Source of the DNA: Gnetum montanum
Lineage: Eukaryota; Streptophyta; Gnetopsida; Gnetales; Gnetaceae
Length of the DNA: 64,000 nt
Reading direction: 5' to 3'
NCBI GenBank assembly: GCA_015680685.1
Contig: MNCI01015933.1
Location: 320,476-384,475, forward strand
A program made the position numbers and the translations under genes. Of the stretch, positions 23,254 through 34,762 are shown one piece after another; within the stretch, counting starts at the first letter, position 1; each line of letters starts with the position of its first letter. The notes below the pieces were generated by a model that was not told the origin of the DNA, made no database searches, and worked only from the letters and a program-made list of their open reading frames with translations.

Positions 23254-24084
23254 NNNNNNNNNNNNNNNNNNNNNNNNNNNNNNNNNNNNNNNNNNNNNNN
23301 NNNNNNNNNNNNNNNNNNNNNNNNNNNNNNNNNNNNNNNNNNNNNNNNNNNNNNNNNNNNNNNNNNNNNNNNNNNNNNNNNNNNNNNNNNNNNNNNNNNN
23401 NNNNNNNNNNNNNNNNNNNNNNNNNNNNNNNNNNNNNNNNNNNNNNNNNNNNNNNNNNNNNNNNNNNNNNNNNNNNNNNNNNNNNNNNNNNNNNNNNNNN
23501 NNNNNNNNNNNNNNNNNNNNNNNNNNNNNNNNNNNNNNNNNNNNNNNNNNNNNNNNNNNNNNNNNNNNNNNNNNNNNNNNNNNNNNNNNNNNNNNNNNNN
23601 NNNNNNNNNNNNNNNNNNNNNNNNNNNNNNNNNNNNNNNNNNNNNNNNNNNNNNNNNNNNNNNNNNNNNNNNNNNNNNNNNNNNNNNNNNNNNNNNNNNN
23701 NNNNNNNNNNNNNNNNNNNNNNNNNNNNNNNNNNNNNNNNNNNNNNNNNNNNNNNNNNNNNNNNNNNNNNNNNNNNNNNNNNNNNNNNNNNNNNNNNNNN
23801 NNNNNNNNNNNNNNNNNNNNNNNNNNNNNNNNNNNNNNNNNNNNNNNNNNNNNNNNNNNNNNNNNNNNNNNNNNNNNNNNNNNNNNNNNNNNNNNNNNNN
23901 NNNNNNNNNNNNNNNNNNNNNNNNNNNNNNNNNNNNNNNNNNNNNNNNNNNNNNNNNNNNNNNNNNNNNNNNNNNNNNNNNNNNNNNNNNNNNNNNNNNN
24001 NNNNNNNNNNNNNNNNNNNNNNNNNNNNNNNNNNNNNNNNNNNNNNNNNNNNNNNNNNNNNNNNNNNNNNNNNNNNNNNNNNNN
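23254..24084. other. Assembly gap of 831 N
   Basis: By comparison with the elements at 41717 and 58760, the gap should hold the last few tens of bases of the 3' LTR, the polypurine tract and part of the 3' non-coding region. Open frames spanning the Ns are meaningless. Confidence 0.98.
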
Positions 24085-25080
24085 AATGCATCAACCAACA
24101 TATAGACTACTGATACAATCGGCAATGAGGTTGAAAATGGAGAAAGAATGATGGAAAGAAGAGAATGGAATGGAGTCCTAAGAACAAGGTGGTGTATAGC
24201 CCCTTGTGTATTTATGGTTAATGTGACTTAGTAGATCTCATTCCAAATTTAGCCTCAAATAATCCACATCCAGTGACTTTGCGGTAATACACTTGGCCAA
24301 TCGATCCACTTGAAGTAACAGGAATGCTTCCACCAAAGACTCACCACCATTCCAAACAAGCAAGAAAGGAAAAAAGTAGGAAGTGATCAAGGGCCTTAGT
24401 TAGAGTAAACATATTTGTTTAGTTCCATAACTAGTGCTTGTAGCCCAAATGATTATTTTGTCTAAGGGGTGTGCTTTGAATTATCACTTCTTTTTTCTTT
24501 TCTTTTGTTTTTTTCTTTTTGCGTGAGAACCACACCATGCAAAGACTTATTATTTTTATTAGCTTAGCTTCCTGATAATAGAGCAATGTCATAATGGTAA
24601 GAAAAACTCAAGAAGAAAACATCCAAGCACCCAAGAGAATGGCCAGGACAAATGCATCAAATCCCCTTGAAGTCACACCCTTTTCAGTCCTTGAGTCCTT
24701 CCTTAGTTTGAGAAATGCCCAATCACCAATTCATTAATAGTTTTATTATGAAGAAAGGGACCATGTAATTCCAAGCCAAGAGAGACCATAGAAATTTATG
24801 AATGCATGGATGACGTGGATTCATTGCCTATTATATCAAAAGAACCATACCTTAGTATCAACATTATAACTCAAAGGTAAAAACCAAACATTAGCAATCA
24901 ATAGAATATAGTTCATACCATCATTAGGAGCACTTATTAGGTGATGAACCTAAAAACACAAACAACCATACAAAGAAATGAAAAAGTATGAATGATGTTG
25001 CAAAACAAAAATAAGAAAATTAAAAGAAATTTGTAAAACAAAAACTTAAAAAGGAACTGAAGGTCTCAATGATCAGCAGA
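24085..25080 (-). other. 3' non-coding region of the 22491 element
   Basis: No coding sequence. It aligns with 43385-43960 and 60440-61440, the regions between integrase tail and 3' LTR of the related elements. A long non-coding stretch after pol is a lineage trait here. Its role is unknown. Confidence 0.75.
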
Positions 25081-25215
25081 GGTGGCCATCTCCCCCATGA
25101 CTAAGTTGGAAGGAGGAGATATGAAATAATGAGCATGATTGTCCTTTCTCAGAGGTATTATGTGCATTGACCATTCTAGATTCATGGTAAGGTTTGGTCC
25201 GTTGCACATTGACTA
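25081..25215 (-). pseudogene. Integrase C-terminal remnant
   Basis: The minus strand reads through a stretch matching the last residues of the integrase at 61457-61690 (LLVNxQxTKPFHEP and SLFxISSFQLxxGGDGHxC). Immediately upstream the sequence jumps to protease-side sequence, so the rest of pol is deleted. Confidence 0.7.
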
Positions 25216-25312
25216 ACAGTTTCTTATCATAGTGCTTGTTTGAATTTTTTAGGAATTTCCAACTTCCCCCAATTGATGTTTTCAGGTTAAGGTTTGGAAG
25301 TTGGCAACGGAC

Positions 25313-26369
25313 TTACTCAAGTTCATTTATCCTTTTGATGTAAGCACTAGTTATTCCCTCAATTTGTTCCATGCACATTAGTGAGTTGTTCACTTGATCA
25401 GCTATTAGCCACTGGGTGTCTCTTTGTTGTGTGGCTGCTGCATATAGGAACTTTTGTAGGTTAAGGTCTTGTGCACACTGGTTGTATTCAGGTAATGCTA
25501 AACTTTTTCCAACCCATGATCTCTGCATGCAATTACACCCTGTATCACAGTATGCGATGCATGGAACCTTCTTCTTCTTGATCTTCCCAACAGTGTTCTT
25601 CTTAGATATTTTTGGGGAAAGATCACGGATTCCTAGACGTGCATCTACAGTACTTAGCCATGCCCTTGCCATTATTATTGGGAAGTCCCCTTTATCATTA
25701 TTTACTTGTATCACTAGGAAATTAGCTAGGTATGACCACCCACACATAGTGGTAATGATGTCCTCCACTAGTTCCAAGGGAACAGTGATGGACTGGTTGG
25801 CCAGCTCTAGTCAAATATTGCTTCTTCTTAATGGAGGCAGGTTCTAGGCTTTGTACATCTCTTGTGATATTAGGTTGAGTCTGGAACCTAAGTTCAAAAG
25901 AGCTTTACATGATTCATTCCCAGCAACTTGGAGATAGATTAGAGGGCTTCCAGGATTAGAGAATTTCTTAGGAAGATGGCTCACCTTAATCCAGTCAGCA
26001 ATGGCATGTGTTAACATAATCGTATGCATTGAGCTTAGTGTTTGGTTTGAAGGGAGCTCTGAAGCCTTATTTTATGGGAAGGTGTTCATAGGTTCAACAG
26101 CTTGTGGTTGTGAGGGCTTGGTTGGACTGTTGGTTCTAAAGAAAGGTCTTCTCTTCATATGGTTGTCAGAACCAATAGAAGGTTGAGGATTCACAACCCT
26201 TGTGGCATTGGGTTGCTACGGTTGAGTAGGGAGTTCCCCTTGCATTGCTGGACTGGGTGGTAATGGAACTATCGATGTGAGAGTTGCGAATGGATTTGAA
26301 GGATGGTATGCTTGTGGGTTATATCCCCTAGGAGAAGGAGTTCTATAATACTCCTGAGCTTGGTAGTAA
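25313..26369 (-). pseudogene. Gypsy aspartic protease region, inactive
   Basis: On the minus strand a Pro/Gln linker is followed by MHTIMLTHAIADWIKVSHLP and the retroviral-type protease fold, ending with FPIIMARAWLSTVDA. The active-site triplet, DSG in the copy at 44484-45320, is here NLG (ALLNLGSRLNLIS). Asp-to-Asn and Ser-to-Leu are each one transition. The domain normally releases Gag and Pol proteins during retroelement particle maturation. This copy cannot. A stop splits the frame near 25843. The solo LTR at 26380 separates it from its gag. Confidence 0.85.
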
Positions 26370-26374
26370 TGTTG

Positions 26375-26379
26375 TGATG
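26375..26379. repeat. Target site duplication TGATG, left copy
   Basis: TGATG precedes the solo LTR and is repeated at 27283-27287 directly after it. Confidence 0.85.
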
Positions 26380-27282
26380 TGATGAAGTGTCATTAAGTCA
26401 ATGCGTCTACTGGGCCACGTATACGTGGCCACGTCGACACGGGTCTGTCGACGTAGCCTCCCTGCATCGACATGGCCCCGTTTACGCAGCCACCTTTTCC
26501 AGCCTATAAATAAGAGGGCCTTCCACCTCATTTAGGCATCTTTTAAAGTATTTGTAGTAAAGCTCTTGCAGTTTGTTCCCATAGGAGATAGAATATTTTT
26601 CAAGTGCCCGCAGCAGGTGTAAGAAAAGTGATCGGCTCTTTATTCGAGCGTTGATGTATCTGAGCCCATTGGCATGACGACAATAAAGACAAACTATTCA
26701 AGCATTCCTTGTAGCATTTGGACTTAGTTATTTCATGCATTTAATAGTTTAATATGTTTATGCTTTATTAGTTACTTGTTGATTACTTATGTTTTTGTTA
26801 TTATAATTTCAATCGTTATTGTTCCTTCATAGTTTATTAAATTCATAAGTACGACCATCTCAAATATAATCCAAACACTTGGTAAGCCCAATGATGCTTA
26901 ACGTCTGGTAACCCAGTAGTGTTAGGAGATGCTCAGAACGTGCTCAGAAGATGGGACCGAATACTTATGCTAGGAATAGTTAGAATATAAAATAGGATGA
27001 TTAGAGATTAGATAATAGTTTATTCCTTACTTTCCATACCTCAATTAGTCGCCGAAAAGATAATTAAAAAGATATAAAAATCATTAGCCTTAGTCTCACT
27101 TAACCATCGTAAATAGAACCTCACAAGTGAGATTAGGATGACAACAACCGTTCTAACCCAAAGTTTCATTGGTTAGAAGTCTAGTGTATGTTAAGTGCTT
27201 ACAGTCTATGGATTTCAACCGAGTCACGCGTGAACGCTGGTGATTCGTATGATTGGGCGTAGGGGTACCTAGCTGCTCATCA
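26380..27282 (+). mobile_element. Solo LTR (subfamily A) nested in the 22491 element
   Basis: 903 bp with TGATGA...TCATCA ends, flanked by the direct repeat TGATG, and no internal sequence on either side. It closely matches the LTR at 1730-2661. It has a TATA box (CCTATAAATAAGAGGG, near 26503), CAATAAAG (26680-26687) and CGTCGAC-type motifs at its start. It arose by insertion of a full element and recombination between its two LTRs. The flanking sequence rejoins as the Gag-protease linker of the host element. Confidence 0.92.
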
Positions 27283-27287
27283 TGATG

Positions 27288-29478
27288 TAACGTGACTAAT
27301 AGAGTCACGAGGAGAGATTGGATGCTACACGTAGTAGCCATATGGGTCTAGTTGCTGGTAGGGGTATTGTTGCCTTGGTGGTGGCATCCCCCATGACTGT
27401 GGATATTTCCACTGTTGATGTTGCTCAACGGGTTGTGATGGAGTTCCACTTGGATAATATGTTGAAGGTTGGTGGAACTGCCTTGGGTTACCTTGGGGAT
27501 AAGGTAACCGTCAGGGTGTTTGCCATTTATTAAGTCATGGGTTAAGTGCATACATCCCAGACTCTTGTAGATGTGAGATCACTGGGCAACATCCCTTAGG
27601 ATGGTCATATTGGCATATCTTGCATCCACCATCAGTGTCTGTGTCTAAATCCACAACCTCTTCCATGATGGCTATTTTACCCTTACCCTTGTTATGTGCA
27701 TTATCTACTTCTCTCTTTATCCTTTTGTCATGCTCACTACCTCGCTCCCTAGACTCCTCTACAATTTTAAGAACAGTTTTAAACCTACTATCCATGGAGT
27801 CCCACATTTGGTCTACCTTTGCCGATACTTTGGTTGTTAAATTTTGGAGCTAAAAAGTTTTCCTATTCACCATCTCTTCGAGTGGTGACTCTTCTTCCTC
27901 CTCATAGAATCTCACTCCCCTTTTTCAGAGGGAATGATCTCAGTTGTACTCTTCCACACTTTCTCTCTTTTGTAGCTCACCTTCTTCTTTGGCTACTTGC
28001 TCTAGCAATCTATGAATTTGATGAGACCTAAGCTCTAATAATCTCTCTTGGGCATATGTCCCAAGGATTCTTCTTATTTCATGCCTAAGTCCATCTACGA
28101 GATGGCGTAGTTGATCCCGCTATGAATAACCATGGCCAAGGCAACGACGTAATAGTGTGTAATAGTGGCCCATGGTAGCATCCAAAGGTTCATGATTTCC
28201 TTGCTTCCATCCTTGGATTTTCTTTCATAGGTTAGACACTCAGGAGTATGTTTGGTACTTATCATTGAATAGTTCTAACATTGTACTCCAATTCTGAATG
28301 GATTCCGGTTCTAAGGACTGGTACCAGCTTTCAGCTTCTTTTACTAGGGTCCTTGAGAAAAACTTTAGTTTTTGCCATTTGTTTTCTATGTTTTGCAAGG
28401 CACATGCATAGTGGAATGCTTGTAAATGATTTTGAGGATCAGCGTTGTATCCCCCTTCAAATCATGGGATGTTGTTCATGTCTAACCTCTTGATCCTACT
28501 ATCCTTTTGGTGCCTAGTTGGAACTCTTACGGCCTCCGTTATATCTAGCATGCTTCTAGTTGTGAGTAGGGGTTCTTCATGGTCATCTCATTCATAGCGT
28601 CTGTGGTGTCTACACGGTTCCCTACTCTCCCTTCTTCCATGCCTTGATTCCTTAGAGTACCCTCGTCCTCTTTCTCAACTATCTTGTTGATGTTTTTCAC
28701 TTTGTTTCCCCTTATCCTCACGATTGGTTTCCTTATGGCTGCGTTCAGATACTAAAGGAGAGGGTGAATGTGATGATAAAGGTGAAGAATAAGGAGAACC
28801 ATTGCCATGACGGTGTTTTCCACCTTCTCTTTGGTGGTCTTGGCCTTGATCATGATCACGATCAGAATGTCTGTCCTTATCATGTGTTCGTGTTCCCTCG
28901 TTGAACACTTTGTGTTCATGGGTATCAATACCGAGGTTGTGAACTGTGGAGTGGAGGTTCTGATACACCACCTCCTGACCATCGTTAGGAGGGGGAACAT
29001 CATTTTGTGGGGAACCTGTTGATGGGGAACCTGTTGAAGTAGGTTCACCACCCCCAATTTTTCTTAACACGTACAGAGCATTGTGGGGCCATTTACCCTT
29101 CAAGGATGTGTGGTAACTCTCCTGTTGCAAGTCCCTTTGACGTTGCACTTTTGTGGGATGATAGTCCCTTGTGTCATGATTTCATGCAACTTATTCTGCA
29201 TATAAGAGAGGCATGCCTATTCATGTAAGAGCATGAAGGAGCATGTTAGGGACTGATCGGTCTGAAGGCAACACTATGTTACCCTCCAAATCTCTCCAAT
29301 GTAGTTGTTCATCTTGGTGGAGAATGAAGGTGAAATTTGGTACATACTCATCGTGATGAGTATATACCACATGAAATTGTTGAGAAACTGGAAGATCTTG
29401 GTTACGTGTATTATGCTGCCGACTGTTTCTTGTGTTAGTCCTAGGTAGTGAAATGCTCTTATGCGAAGAAGAAGACAT
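27288..29478 (-). pseudogene. Gypsy gag of the 22491 element
   Basis: The minus-strand gag starts at ATG 29478 (MSSSSHKSISLPRTN) and passes HxDEYVPNFTFILHQDEQL and WRDLEGNIVLPSDRS. A charged His/Asp/Arg linker follows (about 28700-28900), then the Gag core, then GGCKICQYDHPKGCCP (about 27575-27625), and a Gln/Pro/His-rich tail. The Cys/His motif has spacing C-X2-C-X3-H-X3-C rather than the usual CCHC spacing. At least three frame breaks and several stops separate the open pieces (27535-27807, 28675-29148, 29221-29478). Gag would form the particle shell and bind RNA. This copy is dead. Confidence 0.88.
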
Positions 29479-29603
29479 TTTGTCTTGTTTACTGTGCAAT
29501 TTATCATTGTCTTATCTTTCCTTGATTAACCCTAAGGGTTCATTCTAGCCTTCCAATGATATGGATGATTTCCTATGTTCTATGTAGTGCACAAAAAACT
29601 AAG

Positions 29604-29621
29604 TCCCCGACAACGGCGCCA
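29604..29621 (-). promoter_or_regulatory. Primer-binding site, tRNA-Asp type
   Basis: The plus strand reads TCCCCGACAACGGCGCCA. It matches the 3' end of plant tRNA-Asp(GUC) (TCCCCGGCAACGGCGCCA) except for one transition. It lies one base from the 5' LTR. Confidence 0.92.
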
Positions 29622-29622
29622 A

Positions 29623-30422
29623 TGATGAGTGGCAAGGTACCCCTACACTCAACCATACAAATATGAGCATTTCACGCACGATCTAGTCAAACTCCAAGGA
29701 CTAAGTGCTTACGCACATTAATGGAACACTCAGGGTTAATCAATTTTTGTCCTCCTAAACTTACTTGTATTGTCATGGTTGTATGGTTAAGTAAGCTTGA
29801 GGTATATGATTTTTTATAGCTTTTATCTTTTTAATGTCTTATGCTAATAAGGGAAGGTAAAGAGAACTAAGTGACTAACTTACATTAACTATTCACTAAC
29901 TAATTTCTAATTGTTCCTAACACCAGTATCTATTCCCACTTTTCGTACACATCCTGAACCAATGCAACACTGTTGGGATTACCAAATGCTAGTCGTTACT
30001 GGGTTACCAAGCACTACACGCATGCTTGAAGCGATCGTACTGAGTGTATTTAACTAAGAGAGTCAAAGGTTGAGAGGGAGATTAATTAACTAGGAAAGCG
30101 TTAAACATTCAACAATAATTAATTACTAATTAGCTTAATCCATATGCTGCAAGGTTTATCATAAAGTTCATCTTTATTGCTGTACACAAATGTGTGTTCA
30201 GGTACAATTTGCTTGAATAAAGATCCGTTCACTCTATGACTCCTACTGCAAGCACACAGAAATTATTCTAACTCTGGAATGGCAAAACTACAAGAGTTTG
30301 GCTAAGGGTATAAGTCTAACTATCTTGAATAAGGGAAGCTGCCTCTTATTTATAGAAGATGAGGCAGGACATGATATCGCGTGGCGGATGCGATATCGCG
30401 TACACAATATTGCGGCTCATCA
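29623..30422 (-). mobile_element. 5' LTR of the 22491 element
   Basis: 800 bp with TGATGA...TCATCA ends. On the minus strand it starts TGATGAGCCGCAATATTG, then has two GATATCGC palindromes and a TATA box (TATAAATAAGAGG, near 30350), and ends in the lineage block before the primer site. GAAGT follows at 30423. Confidence 0.92.
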
Positions 30423-30427
30423 GAAGT
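30423..30427. repeat. Target site duplication GAAGT, right copy
   Basis: It matches 22486-22490. Confidence 0.9.
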
Positions 30428-32813
30428 CTTTATGGAATGGAGAAAAAAAGTCTACTAATGACATTGGTTGGATTGATTGGCAGCAAAAAAACTACTTATA
30501 GAGTCAAAAATTATGCTACATGGTTTAAAAAGCAATTTGCTAAGCATTTTCATTAAGTTGAAGAAGACCTTGTAGAGTTTGTAAAGCAAATGGAAATTCT
30601 TTTAGACTAAAATCTCTTTGATTTTGAAACTCAAGAAGCTTTGGCCAAAATTGTTATGCTTAACAATGCTGGAATACTTTTGAAGCTAAAAGTGCTATTA
30701 CTAAAAGTCACATAGGTTGGCTAAAAATTGAAGATGAACCTTGCAAGAAATATTTTAAATTTATAAAAGGAAAGGATTAAGTACCTAAATTAGAATTACT
30801 TTATATTCATGATTCAATCATTAAATATCCTAAAACTATTAACAATTTTTTGGAAAATCAATTTTCTTCTATTTTTTCTTTTAAAGGTTTTAGCAAGGAA
30901 TCCTTTCAGGCTTTTAGTAACCATATTCCTAATCTTATTACAAAAATTCATCAAAGTATTCTTGAAGTAGAAATTATAGTAGAAGAAATCAAGGTAGTAG
31001 CCTTTAGTTTATCATATGGTAAAGCTCTAGGTTTTGATAGTTTTCCTACTAAATTTTTTAAAAAGCAGATGTGATAGCAATTTTTTGATAGTAGCCTTTA
31101 GTTTAGTAGATGTGATTTGTCTTCTTCTTAAGAACAAAGATCTTCAACATATTAGTAATTAAAAGTCTATTACTCTTCTTAATAATACTTATAAAATTTT
31201 AGCTAAATGCATCTTGCTAAATTCATAAGGTTATTAAAAATATCATTATACCTGAGTAGATTAGTCTTGTCAAGGTTAAATGTATCTGAAATAATGTTAT
31301 TACAACTTGGGAAGGAATGTAGTGAGCTTCTAATACTAACGAAAACATTTTTTTTATTAAATTAGATTATGCCAAAGCTTTATCATAGAATTAAATGGAA
31401 TTTTATTATGTCTTGTCTCTCTAAATTAGGATTTGATAATTATTTTATTTGACTTCTGTGTACCTGCTCAATGACGCTAATGCTCAAGTTGCTACTAATT
31501 TTGGATTAAGTTTCTCCTTTTCTCTTCAACTGTTAGTTCACCAAGGTTGTCTTCTAACTTCCTATCTATTTATTATTGATACAAATTTTCTTTCACATAA
31601 TCTACATTATGATCCACAAGGGAATTTCATTAAAGGAATTCCAATTGATGATCAAGGTACACAATTGCTTAACGTGCACTTTGCAAATTATCTTTTTTTA
31701 TGATCAACAATTCTTTATATAATATCAATAGGCTTTTAGTTAGAGTGAATATTAATGAGTGGATTACTCTCAAGCCTTAGAAAATCTTGAAAATAGATTG
31801 TCTTCAAAATTTTACGAATACTTTTTTATTTTGAGCCTAATAGTACTACATTATGGAATTATGTGATTGATAAAACTTAAAAGAAGCTTGATAGATGGAA
31901 AAAAACAAAGCTCACTGTTGTTAGTAAGATGTTAGTTATTAAGAAAATGTTTTAATCAACTCATGTTTATTACTTCAACTAATGGACTCCTAAAACTTCT
32001 TATGAGAGAATTAATCATATTATTCATTGGTTTCTTTTGTCTACTAAACAAAATAAAAAAGGTTTTTCTAGAGCTTCTTGGCATATTTACATTAGTAGTA
32101 AGAAAGATGATGGAATTGGCCTCATCAATTATTATAGTTAGGGTATTTCTTTTGTAGGTAAATGGATTGCAAAGTGCATTAATGGATATGATGTTTGGAT
32201 GCTTTTTTTAAAAAACAAACTTATGCAAGGAGAACTTAAAAATGATAACAATTAGTATTCTAATAACTTTCTTCGGTATTTTATTTTTCCTTAGGCCATT
32301 TCTATTACTAGTTCTCCAATTCTCAAACAAAATTAGAAGACATGGTGCAAACTTAACAAACATTAGAATTATAATCATATTATAGTTTTAGAAAATATGC
32401 TTAAAAAATTAGCTCATGGTGGCTTCCTTTCAACGTAGAAACTTAAACTACTAATGCAATTAGATTATGTACAACTTGGAGCAAATTTGGTATGAATTAC
32501 TTGGAATGAAGCCTCTAGTCTCTATGGTTTGAATAAAAAGAGAAAAGATAATTTTAAAAATATTTTTAACCTTGAGATTTATTTAAAGTTGAAAATAATT
32601 TGCATCATGCTTTTTTAGATATTTTATGTAAAGATGATAGACATGTTTTTTCTTTTAATTCATAATTTGCTTATGAGATTATCACAAAGAATGATTTTAT
32701 TCATAAAAAATTCAATGAGGCCTAGAAAATGAAATTATCATTGCACTTTTGGATGAAGAAAATAAAAGATATTTGGAAAGCTCCTATATTTCCTAAAATT
32801 TGTATTTTTTATG

Positions 32814-32910
32814 ATATCTTATTTATCAAGGTCTCCCTGTTGGCACTCATCTAAAACATATGGAAAATGTTTCTCATATCTTATTTATCAAGGTCTCCCT
32901 ATTGGCACTC
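32814..32910. repeat. Two copies of a 35-bp direct repeat in the AT-rich LINE
   Basis: 32814-32848 recurs at 32876-32910 with one mismatch, 62 bp apart. It is a local duplication inside the decayed ORF. Confidence 0.9.
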
Positions 32911-33198
32911 TTTGTAGAAATAAAAACTTGTTTTCTCATTTTTTTTAAGTGTCCTATTGTCCAACATGTTTGGAAATGGAAGTATAGAATTTCTAACAAC
33001 TTTCAATCGAGAATTATCAAAGTCATTCTCTATGATCAACCTACTTTGTCTACTTCATTTATTTGCATTTGGAATTATCTTCAACCCTTTGTTCTCTACT
33101 CTATTTGGAAGCTTGGGTGTGCAGCTATTTTAGAATAGCAAGAATATAACTATGATCTCTCTTCAAGTATCAAATATTTCAAAGATTTCACTTTTTAG

Positions 33199-33211
33199 CT
33201 ATAACTTCAAC
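33199..33211. repeat. LINE target site duplication, left copy
   Basis: CTATAACTTCAAC here recurs exactly at 39149-39161. Removing the 33212-39148 segment joins AT-rich LINE sequence across the site. Confidence 0.8.
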
Positions 33212-33249
33212 GAAAGCTTTAAAAAATACATAGTTGGGAGATTTTGAAA

Positions 33250-34650
33250 ATGAAGTCGTTGGGAAAGAACACCAGGACAGCATAGCCAGACACAATGACC
33301 AAGGCACACACGACACCATTGGTGAACATGGCAGTAATGGTCGCAACAGAGACACAAGCGGCTGTGGAAACCTAGGTGTCCAAGGAGACCCAAACCAACA
33401 TGACGAGCACTAGGAGGGAGGATGAGTTGGAGGACCTGCAGGTCACTCTCAAAGGTTTAGGGGAGTTCACTAGCTACTCGCAGGAGGGGACGGTGTTGCG
33501 GGTAAAGGTCGAATGATCGACCGTTGGCATGCTAGCATGGTTGGAGCGTAGCCTGATGGGCCAATTTGTGTCAGAGGGTGTGAGGCCATAGATGGATTTG
33601 ATTAGGAGATGGGTCTGGTCCGTTTGGGGCCTAGATACGGTGACGGTCAAATGCCTGGCAGATGGCCATCTCCTGTTTTGCTTCACGTCAACGGTGAACA
33701 GGGAACACATACTAGTGGAGGGACCTTGGTTTTATGGGGTGGGAGGGTTAGCGCTGGAACCTTGGCGACCAGGAGTGCACCGCGATAAAGACCTATTTCA
33801 CCGGGCATCAGTTTGGGTCAGGCTACATGGTCTCCCCTTGGAATACTGGTCGACGAAGTTCCTACAATCGACGACTGCATTATTCAGTGAGTTTATTAAA
33901 TTTGACCAGTTCACCAAGGTGATGGACCGTTTAGGCTTTGCACGGTTCTATGTGTGGAGGTCCCTTTCTTTGTAGACCGTGTGGATGAACTAGTGCTAGA
34001 CACTGACCTCGGAGAAGAGCGGTTTCGCATGGAGTTCAAAAACCTGCTGACGGAGGTCCTGACCTCGCCTGCTGACCTTGCGATGGGGGACGACCCTACG
34101 AAATAGGGTTGTACCACCCCTGAACTTAACGATAGAGGCTAGCAACTTGTCGAAAAAAAGGGTTGAGTGGCCGACAAGGGCTTGGTGGTGCCTGCAGGTG
34201 TTGCAAAAAGTAAGGTGGGGGTTCCGCCTCGTAGGCGGGGGGCTTCCACAGGCTAAGTTGGGGGCTACCTCCAGGCACAATACAACCATCACTAGCCACG
34301 ACGGGGCAGAAGGTGGGCCATCTGGGACCTCGCGTGGGGAGGGACCTTTGGCTACAGGCCAGGACGGTGGGCTGGGCGTGTCGGGTATGACTCCTTATGA
34401 TGCGCTGACTAGGGCAACCGCCCTAACGAGGGTGGGGGCCCTGATGGATGTAGGGGCTAGGCCGAGCTGCATTGGCTCGCTCCAAACCCCCAAGATGGGG
34501 GGGCATGTTCATTGCAGGGGGGACAGACACCACTACCACTAATCAACTAGATCACCACCAGCTGAGGGTCGGAGTAGCCCAAAATCCCCACAGGTTACCA
34601 AGGAATGCCATGCGAGAAGGGGATGGTGGTCACCCTACAAGCGCCCAAGG
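33250..34650 (+). pseudogene. LINE ORF1 protein with DUF4283 domain
   Basis: From ATG 33250 one frame runs to about 33970 with stops at TAG and TGA. It contains the DUF4283 signature of plant LINE ORF1: the MDLIRRWVW start of the domain, HLLFCFTSTVNREHILVEGPWF, and WVRLHGLPLEYWS (about 33590-33860). After a frameshift near 33950 it continues LCVEVPFFVDRVDELVLD. A long basic, Gly/Pro/Thr-rich tail runs to about 34650. ORF1 proteins bind LINE RNA. I see no CCHC knuckle left. Confidence 0.82.
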
Positions 34651-34762
34651 TGGGATACCTTGAAAGCACCCACACCTGGCATAAGACCATGCAACTATAC
34701 ATCAATTTGGGAGTGCAACCTACACTTTGAGAGGTTTACAACAGACGTTCATTTGTGTCACC

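Larger units (their letters stand above)
22491..30422 (-). mobile_element. Complete nested Ty3/gypsy element, minus strand, pol-deleted
   Basis: Two LTRs in the same orientation (22491-23253 before the gap, and 29623-30422) flank, read on the minus strand, a primer site, gag, protease, an integrase C-terminal remnant and a long non-coding 3' region. Five-base target duplications (GAAGT) flank the whole. Reverse transcriptase, RNase H and the integrase core are missing between protease (about 25300) and the integrase tail (25081-25215). The same junction recurs in the element at 41717. The element sits in the gag-protease of element C and is itself interrupted by a solo LTR at 26380. An 831-N gap hides part of the 3' LTR and 3' non-coding region. 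Confidence 0.9.
30428..33211 (+). pseudogene. AT-rich L1-type LINE ORF2 remnant
   Basis: The plus-strand translation gives the region between endonuclease and polymerase (WLKIEDEPCKKYFKF, near 30720). It then gives the start of the reverse transcriptase domain (VVAFSLSYGKALGFDSFPTK, near 30990-31060, fitting the GKAPGPDGFP motif), and palm-domain parts near 31449-31700. The catalytic FADD box reads FANY (HFANYLFL), so both Asp are lost. The thumb and C-terminal region follow (LDRWKKTKLTVVSKMLVIKK, near 31890). Then comes a zf-RVT-like end (about 32740-33120). Many stops and shifts break it. The coding sequence is unusually AT-rich compared with the LINE nested in it at 33212. Its 5' part (endonuclease, ORF1) is absent. 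Confidence 0.8.

Noticed and set aside
23166-24151. Long open frames of about 300 codons on both strands
   Set aside because: They consist of the N gap and have no coding meaning.
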